Shown here: piece by piece, positions 17,710 through 27,818 of the stretch
Position numbering within the stretch: the first letter of the stretch is position 1
Layout: each line of letters opens with the position of its first letter
Assembly: GCF_000467125.1 (NCBI RefSeq)
Contig: NZ_BATJ01000001.1
Coordinates: 496,001-560,000 of the forward strand
DNA from: Vibrio proteolyticus NBRC 13287
GTDB taxonomy: Bacteria; Pseudomonadota; Gammaproteobacteria; Enterobacterales; Vibrionaceae
DNA: 64,000 nt
Direction of reading: 5' to 3'
Program-made: the position numbers and the translations under genes
The notes under the pieces: model-generated
What the model saw: only the letters and a program-made list of their open reading frames with translations
Databases searched by the model: none
Told to the model about the DNA's origin: nothing

Positions 17710-19953
17710 ATGAATACCAAAAACATTAGCGAATACAAAAAGTACTGGGCGGAATGCTTCGGTACTGCACCTTTCCTGCCAACCAGCAGAAAAGAGATGG
17801 ATGCCCTGGGCTGGGACAGCTGTGACATTATTATCGTCACCGGCGATGCCTACGTCGATCATCCAAGCTTCGGTATGGCCATTATTGGCCGTCTGCTGGA
17901 AGCGCAAGGGTTTCGTGTCGGCATCATTGCTCAGCCAGAATGGCAGAATAAAGACGCATTTATGCAGCTGGGTAAACCCAACCTGTTTTTTGGCATCACC
18001 GCCGGCAACATGGATTCCATGATAAACCGTTACACCGCAGATAAAAAGCTGCGCCATGATGATGCCTACACCCCGAACAATGAAGGGGGTAAGCGTCCTG
18101 ATCGTGCCACACTGGTCTACTCACAGCGTTGCCGTGAAGCCTACAAAGACGTACCTATCGTACTGGGTGGTATTGAAGCCAGTCTGCGTCGTATTGCTCA
18201 CTACGATTACTGGTCAGACAAAGTACGTCGCTCTGTGCTGTTTGATGCGAAAGCTGACATTCTGTTGTTTGGCAACGCGGAGCGCGCATTGGTCGAAGTC
18301 GCCCATCGCCTAGCAGACGGTGAAAACATCGCTGATATGACCAATATCCGCGGCACAGCTGTCAACCTGCCAGCCGTGCCGGAGGGCTATAAAGTCGTTG
18401 ACTCTTCCCGGATTGAAAAACCGCGTAAAGAAGCGTTCATTCCGCCGAACCCTTACGAAGTGGAAACCAAATGCGATACCAAGAAGGATGCGACTCAAGC
18501 CACACCGATAGCGATTCGTCCTTCACGTCATGACGCGGCGAACACCGCCGTGCGTTTACCGCCGTTTGAAAAGCTGAAAAATGATCGCATCTTGTATGCG
18601 CACGCCAGCCGTATCATGCACCTGGAAACGAACCCGTATTCAGGACGTGCGCTGCTACAGCGTCACGGCGATCGTGAGCTGTGGGTAAACCAGGCTCCGA
18701 TCCCATTGACGACCGAAGAGATGGACTACGTATTCGGTTTGCCTTATGCACGCGTGCCACACCCTAAATATGGCAAAGCGAAGATTCCGGCGTACGACAT
18801 GATCAAAACGTCAGTCAACATCATGCGTGGCTGCTTTGGTGGCTGTTCATTCTGCTCCATCACAGAACATGAAGGTCGGATTATCCAAAACCGCTCTCAA
18901 GAGTCGATCATTAACGAATTGGAAGAAATTCGTGACAAAGTACCGGGCTTTACCGGCACAATCTCTGATCTTGGCGGCCCTACTGCGAACATGTACCGCT
19001 TAGGCTGTAGCGATCCAAAAGCCGAAGCCAACTGCCGACGTCCATCGTGTGTATTCCCAGGTATTTGTAACAAACTCAATACCGATCATAAACACACCAT
19101 CGACTTGTATCGTGCAGCCCGAAACGTTGACGGCATCAAGAAAGTGATGATAGCTTCCGGTGTCCGTTACGATTTGGCCATCGAGTCACCTGAGTATGTG
19201 AAAGAGCTGGTAACGCACCATGTCGGTGGCTACCTGAAAATCGCCCCGGAACACACAGAGAAAGGTCCACTTGATCTGATGATGAAACCCGGTATGGGCA
19301 CCTATGATCGTTTTAAAGAGATGTTTGAGCAGTACAGTAAAGAAGCCGGTAAAAAACAATACCTGATTCCTTACTTCATCTCTGCCCACCCTGGAACCGA
19401 AGACGAAGACATGCTCAACCTGGCGTTGTGGTTGAAGAAAAATGAATTTGAATGTGATCAGGTTCAGAACTTCTACCCATCACCCATGTGTAATGCGACC
19501 TCGATGTATTACTCAGAGACCAACCCGCTTAAACGGGTCAAATACAAGCAGCGTGAAGATCTGCCAGTGGCTAAAGGTGAGCGTCAGCGCCGCCTGCACA
19601 AAGCGCTGCTCCGCTACCATGATCCAAACAACTGGCCGATGATCCGCGAAGCGCTGATCAACATGGGCAAAAAACATTTGATTGGTGACAAACCAAGCTG
19701 TCTGGTTCCTGCTGAAGACGGTGATGTGCTGACGCCGGCGCAACGCCGCAAATCCGGCCGCCATGGCGCGAATCGTTTCGCGACCAAGCACACGAAGAAT
19801 CAGCCAGGTTTTGGTAATGACAAAGGCACTGGTGGTTCACGCCCCGGGGCGAAAAAACCTGACGGTAATAAAGGCCGACCAGGCAGCAAGCCTCCAGCAG
19901 GCGCGAAACGTGGCAATAGCAGCAACAAGAAGCCACGCCACGCCAGAGCTTAA
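17710..19953 (+). CDS. ygiQ: YgiQ family radical SAM protein
   Basis: Cytoplasmic radical S-adenosylmethionine enzyme of unknown substrate. The 747-residue length is normal for YgiQ. The iron-sulfur motif CxxxCxxC is in [16 protein letters not shown] near residue 378. An N-terminal B12-binding-like segment ([19 protein letters not shown]) and a DUF3362-type C-terminal region ([10 protein letters not shown]) are present. The last 80 residues are a low-complexity Gly/Pro/Lys/Arg tail that could bind nucleic acid. A bidirectional terminator follows. Confidence 0.95.
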   Translation: MNTKNISEYKKYWAECFGTAPFLPTSRKEMDALGWDSCDIIIVTGDAYVDHPSFGMAIIGRLLEAQGFRVGIIAQPEWQNKDAFMQLGKPNLFFGITAGNMDSMINRYTADKKLRHDDAYTPNNEGGKRPDRATLVYSQRCREAYKDVPIVLGGIEASLRRIAHYDYWSDKVRRSVLFDAKADILLFGNAERALVEVAHRLADGENIADMTNIRGTAVNLPAVPEGYKVVDSSRIEKPRKEAFIPPNPYEVETKCDTKKDATQATPIAIRPSRHDAANTAVRLPPFEKLKNDRILYAHASRIMHLETNPYSGRALLQRHGDRELWVNQAPIPLTTEEMDYVFGLPYARVPHPKYGKAKIPAYDMIKTSVNIMRGCFGGCSFCSITEHEGRIIQNRSQESIINELEEIRDKVPGFTGTISDLGGPTANMYRLGCSDPKAEANCRRPSCVFPGICNKLNTDHKHTIDLYRAARNVDGIKKVMIASGVRYDLAIESPEYVKELVTHHVGGYLKIAPEHTEKGPLDLMMKPGMGTYDRFKEMFEQYSKEAGKKQYLIPYFISAHPGTEDEDMLNLALWLKKNEFECDQVQNFYPSPMCNATSMYYSETNPLKRVKYKQREDLPVAKGERQRRLHKALLRYHDPNNWPMIREALINMGKKHLIGDKPSCLVPAEDGDVLTPAQRRKSGRHGANRFATKHTKNQPGFGNDKGTGGSRPGAKKPDGNKGRPGSKPPAGAKRGNSSNKKPRHARA

Positions 19954-19960
19954 CCAATAC

Positions 19961-20000
19961 AAAAAGGCCCAGTAGTGATATCACTGGGCCTTTTCTTTTG
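19961..20000. terminator. Bidirectional terminator between ygiQ and serC
   Basis: AAAAGGCCCAGT pairs with the TGGGCCTTTT side across an inner GTGAT/ATCAC stem, with T runs on both strands. It serves ygiQ (plus) and serC (minus). Confidence 0.85.
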
Positions 20001-20029
20001 ATGGTTCTTTTCTTTGTTAACGGAGCCGT

Positions 20030-21133
20030 TTACGCAAAATCACGCTCAAATTCGCGCATAAATGCCACCAATGCTTTCACACCCTCTACAGTCATTGCAT
20101 TGTAAATCGACGCGCGCATCCCACCAACTACGCGATGACCTTTTAGTGCGACCAGACCGCGATTTTCCGCCAGTTCCAGGAACTTCGCATCCAGTTCCGG
20201 CTTTTTCAGTTGGAAAGGAACATTCATCAACGAGCGGTTGTCCTGGTGAACATTGTTAACGTAGAAGTCTGACTCATCAATGTAGTTATACAAAATTGCG
20301 GCTTTCTCGCGATTGATCTGCTCCATCGCTTTTACGCCGCCCTGAGCTTTAAGCCATTTAAAAACCAAGCCAGATAAATACCAGGCAAAGGTTGGCGGGG
20401 TGTTGTACATTGAATTTTTTTCGGCCAGCACTTTGTAATTCAGAACGCTTGGTAACAGGTCATTGGCCAGTTCCAGCAAATCGTCGCGAACAATCGCGAT
20501 GCAGATACCTGCCGGTCCAATGTTCTTCTGAGCACCCGCATAAATCACACCGTATTGCGACACGTCGATTTCGCGTGACAAAATCGTGGATGACATATCT
20601 GCCACAATCGGCTTATCTGTCACAGGCAGATCATTGATTTCGATTCCATCAATGGTTTCATTCGGACAGAAATGGACGTAAGCGGAGTCAGACGCCACCG
20701 GCCATTCCGCCGCAGGCACCACTGCCGTCTTACCATCTTTTTCACACTTCGCGACGAAAACATCCGCTTCACAATATTTATTCGCTTCTTTAATCGCGCT
20801 TTCAGCCCAGTAACCAGCGTCGATATACGTGGCCTTCGAGGCCCCACCTAATAAGTTCATCGGCACAGCTGCAAATTGGGCTCGTGCTCCACCCTGACAG
20901 AACAACACTTTATAATTGCCTGGAATATGAAGGAGATCGCGTAAGTCTTGCTCGGCCTCTTCGGCAACTTTGATGAACTCTTTGCTGCGGTGGCTGACTT
21001 CCATCACGGACACACCCAGTCCATTCCAGTTGATCAGCTCTGCCTGAGCTTGTTCCATGACGGCTTTCGGCAGACCAGCCGGTCCGGCGCTAAAGTTAAA
21101 GACGTTATTCGGGGAAGGTTCCATGCGTATCAT
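20030..21133 (-). CDS. serC: Phosphoserine aminotransferase
   Basis: PLP enzyme that converts 3-phosphohydroxypyruvate to phosphoserine (serine synthesis) and acts in pyridoxine synthesis. The 367 residues include the SerC start [30 protein letters not shown], and the PLP-lysine motif [12 protein letters not shown]. Two in-frame ATGs compete: 21133 has AGGAG only two bases before it, while 21124 has it eleven bases before. The start is therefore uncertain by three codons. It is alone on its strand, with a promoter expected in 21134-21190. Confidence 0.97.
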   Translation of the reverse strand: MIRMEPSPNNVFNFSAGPAGLPKAVMEQAQAELINWNGLGVSVMEVSHRSKEFIKVAEEAEQDLRDLLHIPGNYKVLFCQGGARAQFAAVPMNLLGGASKATYIDAGYWAESAIKEANKYCEADVFVAKCEKDGKTAVVPAAEWPVASDSAYVHFCPNETIDGIEINDLPVTDKPIVADMSSTILSREIDVSQYGVIYAGAQKNIGPAGICIAIVRDDLLELANDLLPSVLNYKVLAEKNSMYNTPPTFAWYLSGLVFKWLKAQGGVKAMEQINREKAAILYNYIDESDFYVNNVHQDNRSLMNVPFQLKKPELDAKFLELAENRGLVALKGHRVVGGMRASIYNAMTVEGVKALVAFMREFERDFA

Positions 21134-21192
21134 TGCTCCTGCGATGTCAAATATATTCGATTAATACCACTTTTCTACGCCGATAAAAAGCA

Positions 21193-21220
21193 AGAAAAGA
21201 GGTCTTTCGACCTCTTTTCT
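21193..21220 (-). terminator. Intrinsic terminator after the DUF945 gene
   Basis: AGAAAAGAGGTC / GACCTCTTTTCT perfect 12-bp stem with a four-base loop. T-rich sequence follows on the minus strand. Confidence 0.8.
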
Positions 21221-21237
21221 TAGAGAGTGATTATTTT

Positions 21238-22506
21238 TTAACGCTTTTGCATCATCATCGGCAGTAACAGCGCCATTAACGGGACTTGATGGCCATTTTC
21301 AAATACCACATTGCCGTTTATCAGCTCAGCGTTAATCGTATAGCCCTTGTCGCTCTGAGTGATCATTTCCATCACGATCGCCTCATCAATGCTTTCGCGG
21401 ATAAACGGATACTCCGCCACCAGCTCGTTAGAGAAAAAGGTATTCAGATGTCCGGTTAACGCTGGAACAATCAGCGCCGGGTTCTTCGAAACATTGTTCG
21501 TCCCTTCCGGCACATTCAGTTTCCATTGAGATTCAAACTCACCGCTGCCTAACGTCATTTTCATCTGATTCATCGATAGATAAAAACCTTTTGAAAACAG
21601 CGTTTCGATATATGGAATGGCCTGCTGAATGTCTCTGTCCGTCAACTGTGGGCTGTTGCGATACAGATTCATCAGTTTGAGGAAGGACACACTGTCCAGA
21701 TCGCCCAGCGCAAAATCAACATTGAAGTCATTGACGTTGCCGTCAGGCATCACCACTTGTTGGGCTTTGAGTTGATGCACGCTGTTCAAACGCTTTTGCT
21801 GCACATCCTCCGACGAGTTAAAGTGATAGCTGGCTTGCTTTAGTTCAAATTTCGCTGTGTCGTCATTCTCAGTGAGCATCAGGTTGCCTACCTGAATGGT
21901 CTGATCGCCCAGCCAAAACCCTTCTTGTTGCTTGCCGTCACCTTCGCCCTTCACGTCGGTCAGGGTGATTTTTTCACCCGAGGCAAAGTCCAGTTCAACC
22001 GAAGGTACATCTAATGTGTATCCTCCCAAACCCAACACGGTCGCATGCCCTTTCAGGTATGCAGGCGTGGTAGAAACCGTAACCGGATTCTCACCGCCAC
22101 TGGTGAAGTGCCAGGTGTCCAGATTCAGTTCAAACTGAGTGTTGCCGTTCAATTGAGTCTGCGTGTCGAGCGTTAACGGGATCTCTTGTTCTCCTTCCAG
22201 CACCGAATGCGCACTCAAGCTGATCACGCCATGTTCGACGTCACTTTTCACAGTGAAGTCCGTTGGCAGACCATCGGTTTTGAGTTGCTGGATTAATTCA
22301 GGGTCAATCACCGTAAAATGCGTTTCAACCTGAGAAGTGAGATAACCCCGCTCGTATTTTACAATTTCCGCTTTCAGTGATGCGTTATTGAGTTTTTTTA
22401 CGCCATCATGGATCACATTGTGGCCAATCTGACCAACGGCGAGGGGCCAACACAGGGCCAGCGAGATAGCGCCACCAATGGCACCCAGTTTCTTAAGCTG
22501 ATTCAT
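21238..22506 (-). CDS. DUF945 (YdgA-like) envelope protein
   Basis: 422 residues starting with a signal anchor (KLGAIGGAISLALCWPLAVG). Then comes a long beta-rich periplasmic domain of the DUF945 type, with the repeating pattern of short strands (ERGYLTSQVETHFTV, VKSDVEHGVISLSAHS). E. coli YdgA belongs to this family and its function is not established. It is likely held at the inner membrane by an uncleaved N-terminal helix. Single gene, divergent from the sensor kinase at 22682. Confidence 0.85.
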   Translation of the reverse strand: MNQLKKLGAIGGAISLALCWPLAVGQIGHNVIHDGVKKLNNASLKAEIVKYERGYLTSQVETHFTVIDPELIQQLKTDGLPTDFTVKSDVEHGVISLSAHSVLEGEQEIPLTLDTQTQLNGNTQFELNLDTWHFTSGGENPVTVSTTPAYLKGHATVLGLGGYTLDVPSVELDFASGEKITLTDVKGEGDGKQQEGFWLGDQTIQVGNLMLTENDDTAKFELKQASYHFNSSEDVQQKRLNSVHQLKAQQVVMPDGNVNDFNVDFALGDLDSVSFLKLMNLYRNSPQLTDRDIQQAIPYIETLFSKGFYLSMNQMKMTLGSGEFESQWKLNVPEGTNNVSKNPALIVPALTGHLNTFFSNELVAEYPFIRESIDEAIVMEMITQSDKGYTINAELINGNVVFENGHQVPLMALLLPMMMQKR

Positions 22507-22681
22507 AATACTCTTAAAGTCCGGAGTTTTTTTCAGTCTACAACAATATACTCAAAACATTGAGTTAAATCAGAGTATTGTCGTTATTTTGTCATAACGT
22601 GAAGATCTCGTACTCAGCTCTCAGCATCGTAGAACAGGCCCTGCTACTGTGTAGTTGGAGAAACTTTAAACAGAGGTCAAC

Positions 22682-24640
22682 GTGCACGCTTTTGCCATCT
22701 TGTGTCTGGACAGTAATCCGGTCAGCGCTGAGCAGCTGCGCCATGAACTAACGCCGTTTTGCAGCCGATTTGATCTGCACACGGCAGATAGCCTGGAAGA
22801 TGCTCAGTCTGCGCTGGAGTTCTGTCACGCCCGGGAACAAGCTGTCGCACTGGTGATCGCCAGCCACCATGAACAGTTCAACGGTGCCGACTTCCTGATA
22901 CAGCTTGATAAATCGCCTCACACTCAAAGCGCACGAAAAATCCTCATCAGTTGCGGGCAGGACATCAATGCCATCCTCGCTGCCGTGAATGAAGGCCGGC
23001 TCGACCATTGCCTGACCAAACCGCTGCAAGATCAACTGGTGTATAAGACCGCGCAAAAAGAGCTCACCACATTCGTGCTTGAGCACGATTCGGACAACCT
23101 GCTTTATTACAGTCAGGTCCTGGATCAGCAGCGTCTGTTACGCACACACATAGAGCAGAAAATGCGTTCTTTTCGCGAGGGCTTTATCAGTGATCATCAC
23201 ACATTGTCAGACAACGAGTTGGCCGAACAGGTAATTGCTGCGCTGTATGCATTTTTTGAACAGGAAGACGAAACTCGCGCTTGCCGAACCTACTCCAGTC
23301 AGCACCTGCTGACCAAAGAAGGTGAAGAGAATCGCTTTTTGTGGTTTATTACCTCGGGCCAAGTCGCCCTGTATAAAACCGATGATCAGGGTATTGAGCG
23401 AGAAGTGGTCAGGCACAACAAAGGCAGTATTGTCGGAGGTATGTCGTTTGTTACCGGTGAACGTTCGTTTTCCACCGCGGTGACCCTCACCACCACGGAT
23501 GTCATCAAACTTGACCGGGATGTGTTCAGCAAAGTCATGCACTCCAATACCACCCTCTTGCCTCTGTTTACCAACTTACTGTTGCGCCATTTTAACCGCC
23601 GGCTGCAACGCAGTATTGTCACCAAGCTTGAACTGCAGAAAACGCTGGAGTCACTGGATTCGGCGCATCAACAATTAATTGAACGAGAGAAGATGGCCAT
23701 GCTGGGTCAACTGGTGGCAGGCGTGGCGCACGAGCTCAATAACCCGGTGGCGGCAATTCTGCGCGGAACGGAAACCCTGACGGAAAAAATGCTTCACCTG
23801 GTGAAGCAACCAGCGGAAGCCGAACTGGCCATACAAGGCACACAGTTGCTGGAAGAGGCACGCTCTGCCCGTCCGGTATCAACTGCACAGGAGCGTACTC
23901 TGGCCAAACAAATTGAAGCGGATATCGGTGATCGTTTACTGGCGAAAAAAATAGCGCGGCTGAATCTTGCTGACAATGCCGAGCTTATGCATCTGGCTAA
24001 ACACGCCCCCAGTAAAGCACAGCAAAAGCTAGCGCAACTTGAGGCTTATCATCTGACGGGTAGCACGCTACGGTCAATTAATGTCTGTGCCCAGCGCATT
24101 GCCGATATGGTCAAAAGCCTCAAAGGCTATGCCCGCCCAGATGATGAAACATACCACGATGTTGATCTTCACGAAGGCATTGAAGATACGCTCGTGATCT
24201 TCGAAAACCGGCTCAAGCGCCATACCTTGGAAAAAGAGTACCATCCGCTGCCTCCTGTTCGCTGCCAGCCTATCGCTCTGCAACAAGTTTGGACGAATCT
24301 GATTTCAAATGCGCTCGATGCTTTCCCCGCGCATGGCGTACTGAAAATTTCGACCCAACATGTTCAAACCCAACAACAAAACTGGGCGCTGATCACGTTT
24401 GAAGATAACGGTCATGGCGTGCCCGAAGCTTTGCAAGCGCAAATCTTTGAACTCAACTTCACCACCAAACGGGAAGGTAACTTCGGTCTCGGCATTGGTT
24501 TGTCAGTCTGCCTGCAAATCATCAACCAGCATGGTGGCCAGATCGAAGTCGAATCCCAACCGGACGAATACACTAAGATGAAAGTCTGGCTGCCGATTAC
24601 AGCCACCCCACAACAAATGACAGGAACTAGCGATGAATAA
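22682..24640 (+). CDS. Cytoplasmic histidine kinase with pseudo-receiver and cyclic-nucleotide-binding-like domain
   Basis: No membrane helices, so a soluble sensor. Domains: a receiver-like domain (1-125) whose phospho-acceptor position is Ser61 (LVIASHHEQFNG) rather than Asp, while Ser90 and Lys113 are kept; a cyclic-nucleotide-binding-like beta barrel (about 195-300, SGQVALYKTDDQ and GSIVGGMSFVTGE); a HisKA domain with H350 in VAHELNNPVAA; an unusual insert of about 100 residues (370-465) inside the dimerisation helices; and a HATPase domain (NLISNALDAF, DNGHGVPEAL, GLGIGL). GTG start with AGAGG upstream. The stop overlaps the response-regulator gene by 8 bases. The signal is unknown. Confidence 0.9.
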   Translation: MHAFAILCLDSNPVSAEQLRHELTPFCSRFDLHTADSLEDAQSALEFCHAREQAVALVIASHHEQFNGADFLIQLDKSPHTQSARKILISCGQDINAILAAVNEGRLDHCLTKPLQDQLVYKTAQKELTTFVLEHDSDNLLYYSQVLDQQRLLRTHIEQKMRSFREGFISDHHTLSDNELAEQVIAALYAFFEQEDETRACRTYSSQHLLTKEGEENRFLWFITSGQVALYKTDDQGIEREVVRHNKGSIVGGMSFVTGERSFSTAVTLTTTDVIKLDRDVFSKVMHSNTTLLPLFTNLLLRHFNRRLQRSIVTKLELQKTLESLDSAHQQLIEREKMAMLGQLVAGVAHELNNPVAAILRGTETLTEKMLHLVKQPAEAELAIQGTQLLEEARSARPVSTAQERTLAKQIEADIGDRLLAKKIARLNLADNAELMHLAKHAPSKAQQKLAQLEAYHLTGSTLRSINVCAQRIADMVKSLKGYARPDDETYHDVDLHEGIEDTLVIFENRLKRHTLEKEYHPLPPVRCQPIALQQVWTNLISNALDAFPAHGVLKISTQHVQTQQQNWALITFEDNGHGVPEALQAQIFELNFTTKREGNFGLGIGLSVCLQIINQHGGQIEVESQPDEYTKMKVWLPITATPQQMTGTSDE

Positions 24641-25130
24641 ATACCTTATTTTGTGTGTTGATGACGAACGTGACGTTCTGGACAGTGTGCTTCAGGACAT
24701 CGATTGTTATGAAGAAAGTTTTATCGTCGAAGGAGCAGAATCGGTATCAGAGGCGAAAGAGATCATCGCGGAATGCCAAGATGAAGACGTCAAGCTCGCG
24801 TTGATACTCTGTGACCATATTATGCCAGAACAGACAGGGATCAGTTTTTTGATCGAACTGAGTGAAAACCCACAAACCGCCGCCGCCCGCAAGATTCTCC
24901 TCACAGGTCAGGCCGGTTTAGAAGACACCGTCGAAGCGGTCAATCACTCCAGCCTCGACTTTTACATTGCCAAGCCCTGGCAGGGAGAAGCCCTGCGCAA
25001 CGTCATCAAGTCGCAACTGACTGAGTATATGATTCACCACGAAAAAGACTTGATGCCTTGGGCATCCATTTTAGACACGGAGAAAATTTTTAACGCCATC
25101 GCAGAAAACAGAATCAGTTTTGGCGAATAA
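24633..25130 (+). CDS. Single-domain response regulator, partner of the upstream kinase
   Basis: 165 residues. A complete receiver domain has D10/D11, phospho-acceptor D61 (LILCDHIMPEQTG), T91 and K114 (YIAKPW). The last 35 residues form a short helical tail with no DNA-binding or enzymatic output domain. It is translated in overlap with the kinase gene and is probably its phosphorylation target. Its receiver resembles the kinase's own degenerate receiver, even in the position of the acceptor residue, which suggests duplication. Output must go through protein contacts. Confidence 0.92.
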   Translation: MNKYLILCVDDERDVLDSVLQDIDCYEESFIVEGAESVSEAKEIIAECQDEDVKLALILCDHIMPEQTGISFLIELSENPQTAAARKILLTGQAGLEDTVEAVNHSSLDFYIAKPWQGEALRNVIKSQLTEYMIHHEKDLMPWASILDTEKIFNAIAENRISFGE

Positions 25131-25294
25131 GGTCATTAAATAGTCATTCCATGGCATATTAATTGCTAGAACTTTAGCTCAATGACAAAAGAATGACATT
25201 TTTTAATGGTTTGCATCACCAGTGTTGCATTATCATATTTGGAAGTGTCGCGGTGCGACCGCTAGAGACCACGGAATCAATTAAAAATAGGTTT

Positions 25295-25849
25295 ATGTTT
25301 ACTATGCGCAAAACAATTCTTGCAGCAGCGCTGTTGCTTGCATCCGGGCAGTCACTTGCTCAAACCGATCCGAACAGTCCGTCCGTAATGAGTAACTTCA
25401 GCTACGACTACATCGAGGCACGTATTGGTGCAAGCCCTGTTACTTTCGGTACGGCTATCAGTAAATCTATCCACCCTAACGCTCATATTATCGGTCGTAT
25501 TGATTCAGAGTTTGAAGGTGACTACGACGCGGCTGCGGGTTTTGGTTTTCACGCGCCGATCAATAACTGGGCAGATTTGACGGGTGAAATGCTATTCCGT
25601 TTGGTCGACGATGGCGACCACAGTGCGGACAGCGGCATGGAAATTAACGTCGGTGTACGCCAATGGCTTGGCCCACAGCTCGAAGTCGGCGGTAAAGCCG
25701 GTTATGTTTCTATCGACGACGACGATGACTGGATCGGTTCAGTTTACGCGCGCTTCCACTCTACTGAGCTCTTCTCTATCGGCGCCGAAGCCCGTATTAA
25801 CGACTTTTACGGCGACCAACTGATGTTCACAACACGCTTCAAGTTCTGA
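25295..25849 (+). CDS. Small outer-membrane beta-barrel protein
   Basis: 184 residues. Signal peptide KTILAAALLLASGQSLAQ, then about 160 residues of alternating hydrophobic strands (SYDYIEARIGA, AHIIGRIDSEFEG, MEINVGVRQWLG, FSIGAEARIND) ending in FTTRFKF. The terminal Phe is the usual BAM signal of outer-membrane barrels. The number of strands fits an eight-stranded barrel. An acidic loop (IDDDDDW) might bind cations. The ATG at 25295 or the one at 25304 may be used; 25295 is listed. No function can be assigned. Confidence 0.82.
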   Translation: MFTMRKTILAAALLLASGQSLAQTDPNSPSVMSNFSYDYIEARIGASPVTFGTAISKSIHPNAHIIGRIDSEFEGDYDAAAGFGFHAPINNWADLTGEMLFRLVDDGDHSADSGMEINVGVRQWLGPQLEVGGKAGYVSIDDDDDWIGSVYARFHSTELFSIGAEARINDFYGDQLMFTTRFKF

Positions 25850-25865
25850 TCCCAGCCCGAATGAA

Positions 25866-25899
25866 AAAAAAACCGAGGTCTCTTTACCTCGGTTTTTTT
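25866..25899. terminator. Bidirectional terminator between the OMP gene and tfoX
   Basis: AAAAACCGAGGT / ACCTCGGTTTTT with long A and T runs on both sides, suited to both converging genes. Confidence 0.9.
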
Positions 25900-25912
25900 T
25901 GTCTCTCGACGG

Positions 25913-26500
25913 TTATTGGCAACAGGCCAGCAGTTGGCGTTTTTTCGGCTCCTGGAGCAGTTTCCAGTGGATGCCGTCGATGGCACCAGCAAATTTCCAT
26001 AGCAGTTTAAGATCGACATCATTGCCGTAAGCGTGACGAACCCGGGAGAACACCTCCGCGGCCCCCAGCTCAATAAAGGTTTCGACATCATCGACACCTG
26101 CTTTTTTAACCATGCGCTCCAACGTCAATTGCATGTTCGGCAAATCACGCAGGCGCCGGCTGGCAGTCGATTTCTGAAATTCACGTTGGTTAACGGAATG
26201 TTTTATAGACTCTCGAACAATGTGCTCCAATTTCTCGTGACGCGATTCAAACAGCTTGGTGATGTCGTAATAGTTTACAGTGGCCGTCGTTTGTTTCTTC
26301 ACGTGGCGATACTTTTCACACGCCAGATCGCCCAGCAGATCATCCAGATGGTCTCCACCCCGGATAAATAGCCGTTCGCCTGCAATCAGTGAAAACATCG
26401 CTTCAGACTGAAACAGCCCGATCCCACCAAACATAGAACGTTTCTGAAAAACACCAAATTGACTCACGTAATCGGTAAAAGCTTGCTCTGTCATATCCAT
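25913..26500 (-). CDS. tfoX: TfoX/Sxy family competence regulator
   Basis: Regulator of natural competence in vibrios, induced by chitin and acting with CRP. The 195 residues have the TfoX N-terminal domain (FGVFQKRSMFGGIGLFQ) and C-terminal domain (RLRDLPNMQLTLERMVKKAG). Vibrios carry two paralogues, TfoX and TfoY. Location near serC, the kinase pair and the HDOD gene fits tfoX in the order I remember for V. cholerae, so TfoX is preferred. Either of two close ATGs (26500, 26494) could be the start; GAGG is at 26505-26508 on the minus strand. A 364-base gap upstream leaves room for the post-transcriptional control known for V. cholerae tfoX. Confidence 0.85.
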   Translation of the reverse strand: MDMTEQAFTDYVSQFGVFQKRSMFGGIGLFQSEAMFSLIAGERLFIRGGDHLDDLLGDLACEKYRHVKKQTTATVNYYDITKLFESRHEKLEHIVRESIKHSVNQREFQKSTASRRLRDLPNMQLTLERMVKKAGVDDVETFIELGAAEVFSRVRHAYGNDVDLKLLWKFAGAIDGIHWKLLQEPKKRQLLACCQ

Positions 26501-26864
26501 TGATCCTCATAATCAGTCCCCCCGATTATTGTTGTAATCACCAGACAGTAGCAGTAAGCGAAATATTGATAACTTTATCGAAATTAAAAGTATATTTATT
26601 GACGTCATTGCGCCTTATTTTTCTCAAATGATAGTTAACGTAGCAAAATAAGTCTGGGCATAGCTCACACGATTTGATTAATTTACAAGCCCATATGAGA
26701 CTGATATCACAATTAGTCGCGGTTAAAATAGCGTCGGTCCGGCAACATAACCGCACTTCGGTTCCAAAAAGTGATCTACTCCACTTTGGGTGACAGATAT
26801 TTAGTTGCCGATTATCCTCTCGCACCGTTAAACTGTATTGAGTACGCAAAAATATTGTCTATTC
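26501..26864. other. Divergent promoter region of tfoX and the HDOD gene
   Basis: 364 bases, AT-rich in the tfoX-proximal half (26540-26700). It must include the promoters of both genes and the tfoX leader. No open frame with coding character and no intrinsic terminator were found. Confidence 0.5.
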
Positions 26865-27785
26865 ATGAACCATTTATCTTTTTACTGGCTACCCGAAAAC
26901 CAAGAGCTGCTTTTAAAAGGAATTGAAAGCGAGTTTGCTCAGTTGATCGAGCAGTCGCTCAGTACCGGCAAAATCAGTCTTCCTCCTATCTCCGAAGTAG
27001 TCATTCGTATCCAAAAACTATGTACTCAGGACACCACTGGCATCTCTGATGTGGCGGATTGTCTTCTTGAGGACCCGGGACTTGCGGCAATTGTCATTCG
27101 AGTAGCGAACTCGGTGATCTTCAACCGCCGTAATATCACCTGCACCGACCTGCTGACGGCAGTATCGAGGCTGGGGCTTCTTCGCGTACGTGACATCGTT
27201 ACGGCGCAAGCCATAGAACAACTGAAACATTCAGTCTCACTCAGCAATGAGTGCAATCAGATCCTCGCCCGCAGCGCAGCCACCTCGCGAGAATTGGCCG
27301 CAACGATGGTGTTGGTGACGCGTTCGTTCCATCAAAGTGGCGATCCGGCATACCAGCACATTGAGACAGACAAAGCCCTGTTGGTTGGCCTGTTGGCCGA
27401 TATTGGACTGTTCTGCCTGGTGAACGAGTACTACCTCTATCTGGAACAGGGCAACTATCTCGACCAACACATTGCGTTGCAGATCTTCAACTCTCAGTGT
27501 TCCAGCACCAGCCAGCTGGTCCTTAACCGCTGGGGGTTCGATCAGGATTTCATTGATGTGGCCGCCAATGCCCGACACGAATCCGGTGTGGATGTTATCT
27601 CCTATCTCGACATCGCGCGGATCGCTAATCACTTGTTGATGTTCCGTCGTAAAGACGAAGCCATTGACGAGCACCATGTAGAAATTGACGTAACCGGCGC
27701 TGACGTGCTGTACAAATTATCCAATTTAAGTGATATTGAGTTTAAAACTCATATTGACGACGTCATCAATGCTAGCGGCCTGTAA
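26865..27785 (+). CDS. HDOD domain signalling protein
   Basis: 306 residues with an HDOD domain, a relative of HD phosphohydrolases usually lacking catalytic metal ligands and found in two-component or c-di-GMP networks. Family-type segments are LPPISEVVIRIQKLC, VADCLLEDPGLAAIVIRVANS, TAVSRLGLLRVRDIV and LLVGLLADIGLFCLVN. ATG at 26865 is listed; an in-frame TTG at 26838 would add nine residues. Neither has a clear ribosome site. A GC-rich hairpin overlaps its stop codon. Target unknown. Confidence 0.88.
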   Translation: MNHLSFYWLPENQELLLKGIESEFAQLIEQSLSTGKISLPPISEVVIRIQKLCTQDTTGISDVADCLLEDPGLAAIVIRVANSVIFNRRNITCTDLLTAVSRLGLLRVRDIVTAQAIEQLKHSVSLSNECNQILARSAATSRELAATMVLVTRSFHQSGDPAYQHIETDKALLVGLLADIGLFCLVNEYYLYLEQGNYLDQHIALQIFNSQCSSTSQLVLNRWGFDQDFIDVAANARHESGVDVISYLDIARIANHLLMFRRKDEAIDEHHVEIDVTGADVLYKLSNLSDIEFKTHIDDVINASGL

Positions 27786-27794
27786 GGCCGCTAG
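27772..27794 (+). terminator. Hairpin overlapping the HDOD gene stop codon
   Basis: CTAGCGGCC / GGCCGCTAG perfect 9-bp stem whose TGTAA loop contains the stop codon TAA. Followed by TCGCATTTTCT, a modest T run. It may cause partial termination before lysO. Confidence 0.55.
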
Positions 27795-27818
27795 TCGCAT
27801 TTTCTACAAAGGAATACA

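Noticed and set aside
25913..26500. tfoY rather than tfoX
   Set aside because: Both are TfoX-family. The neighbourhood (serC, kinase/regulator, OMP gene, HDOD) fits the tfoX site remembered from V. cholerae, so tfoX was preferred, with some doubt left.
27786..27818. Lysine riboswitch before lysO
   Set aside because: The gap is too short (33 bases) for a riboswitch and shows no such structure.
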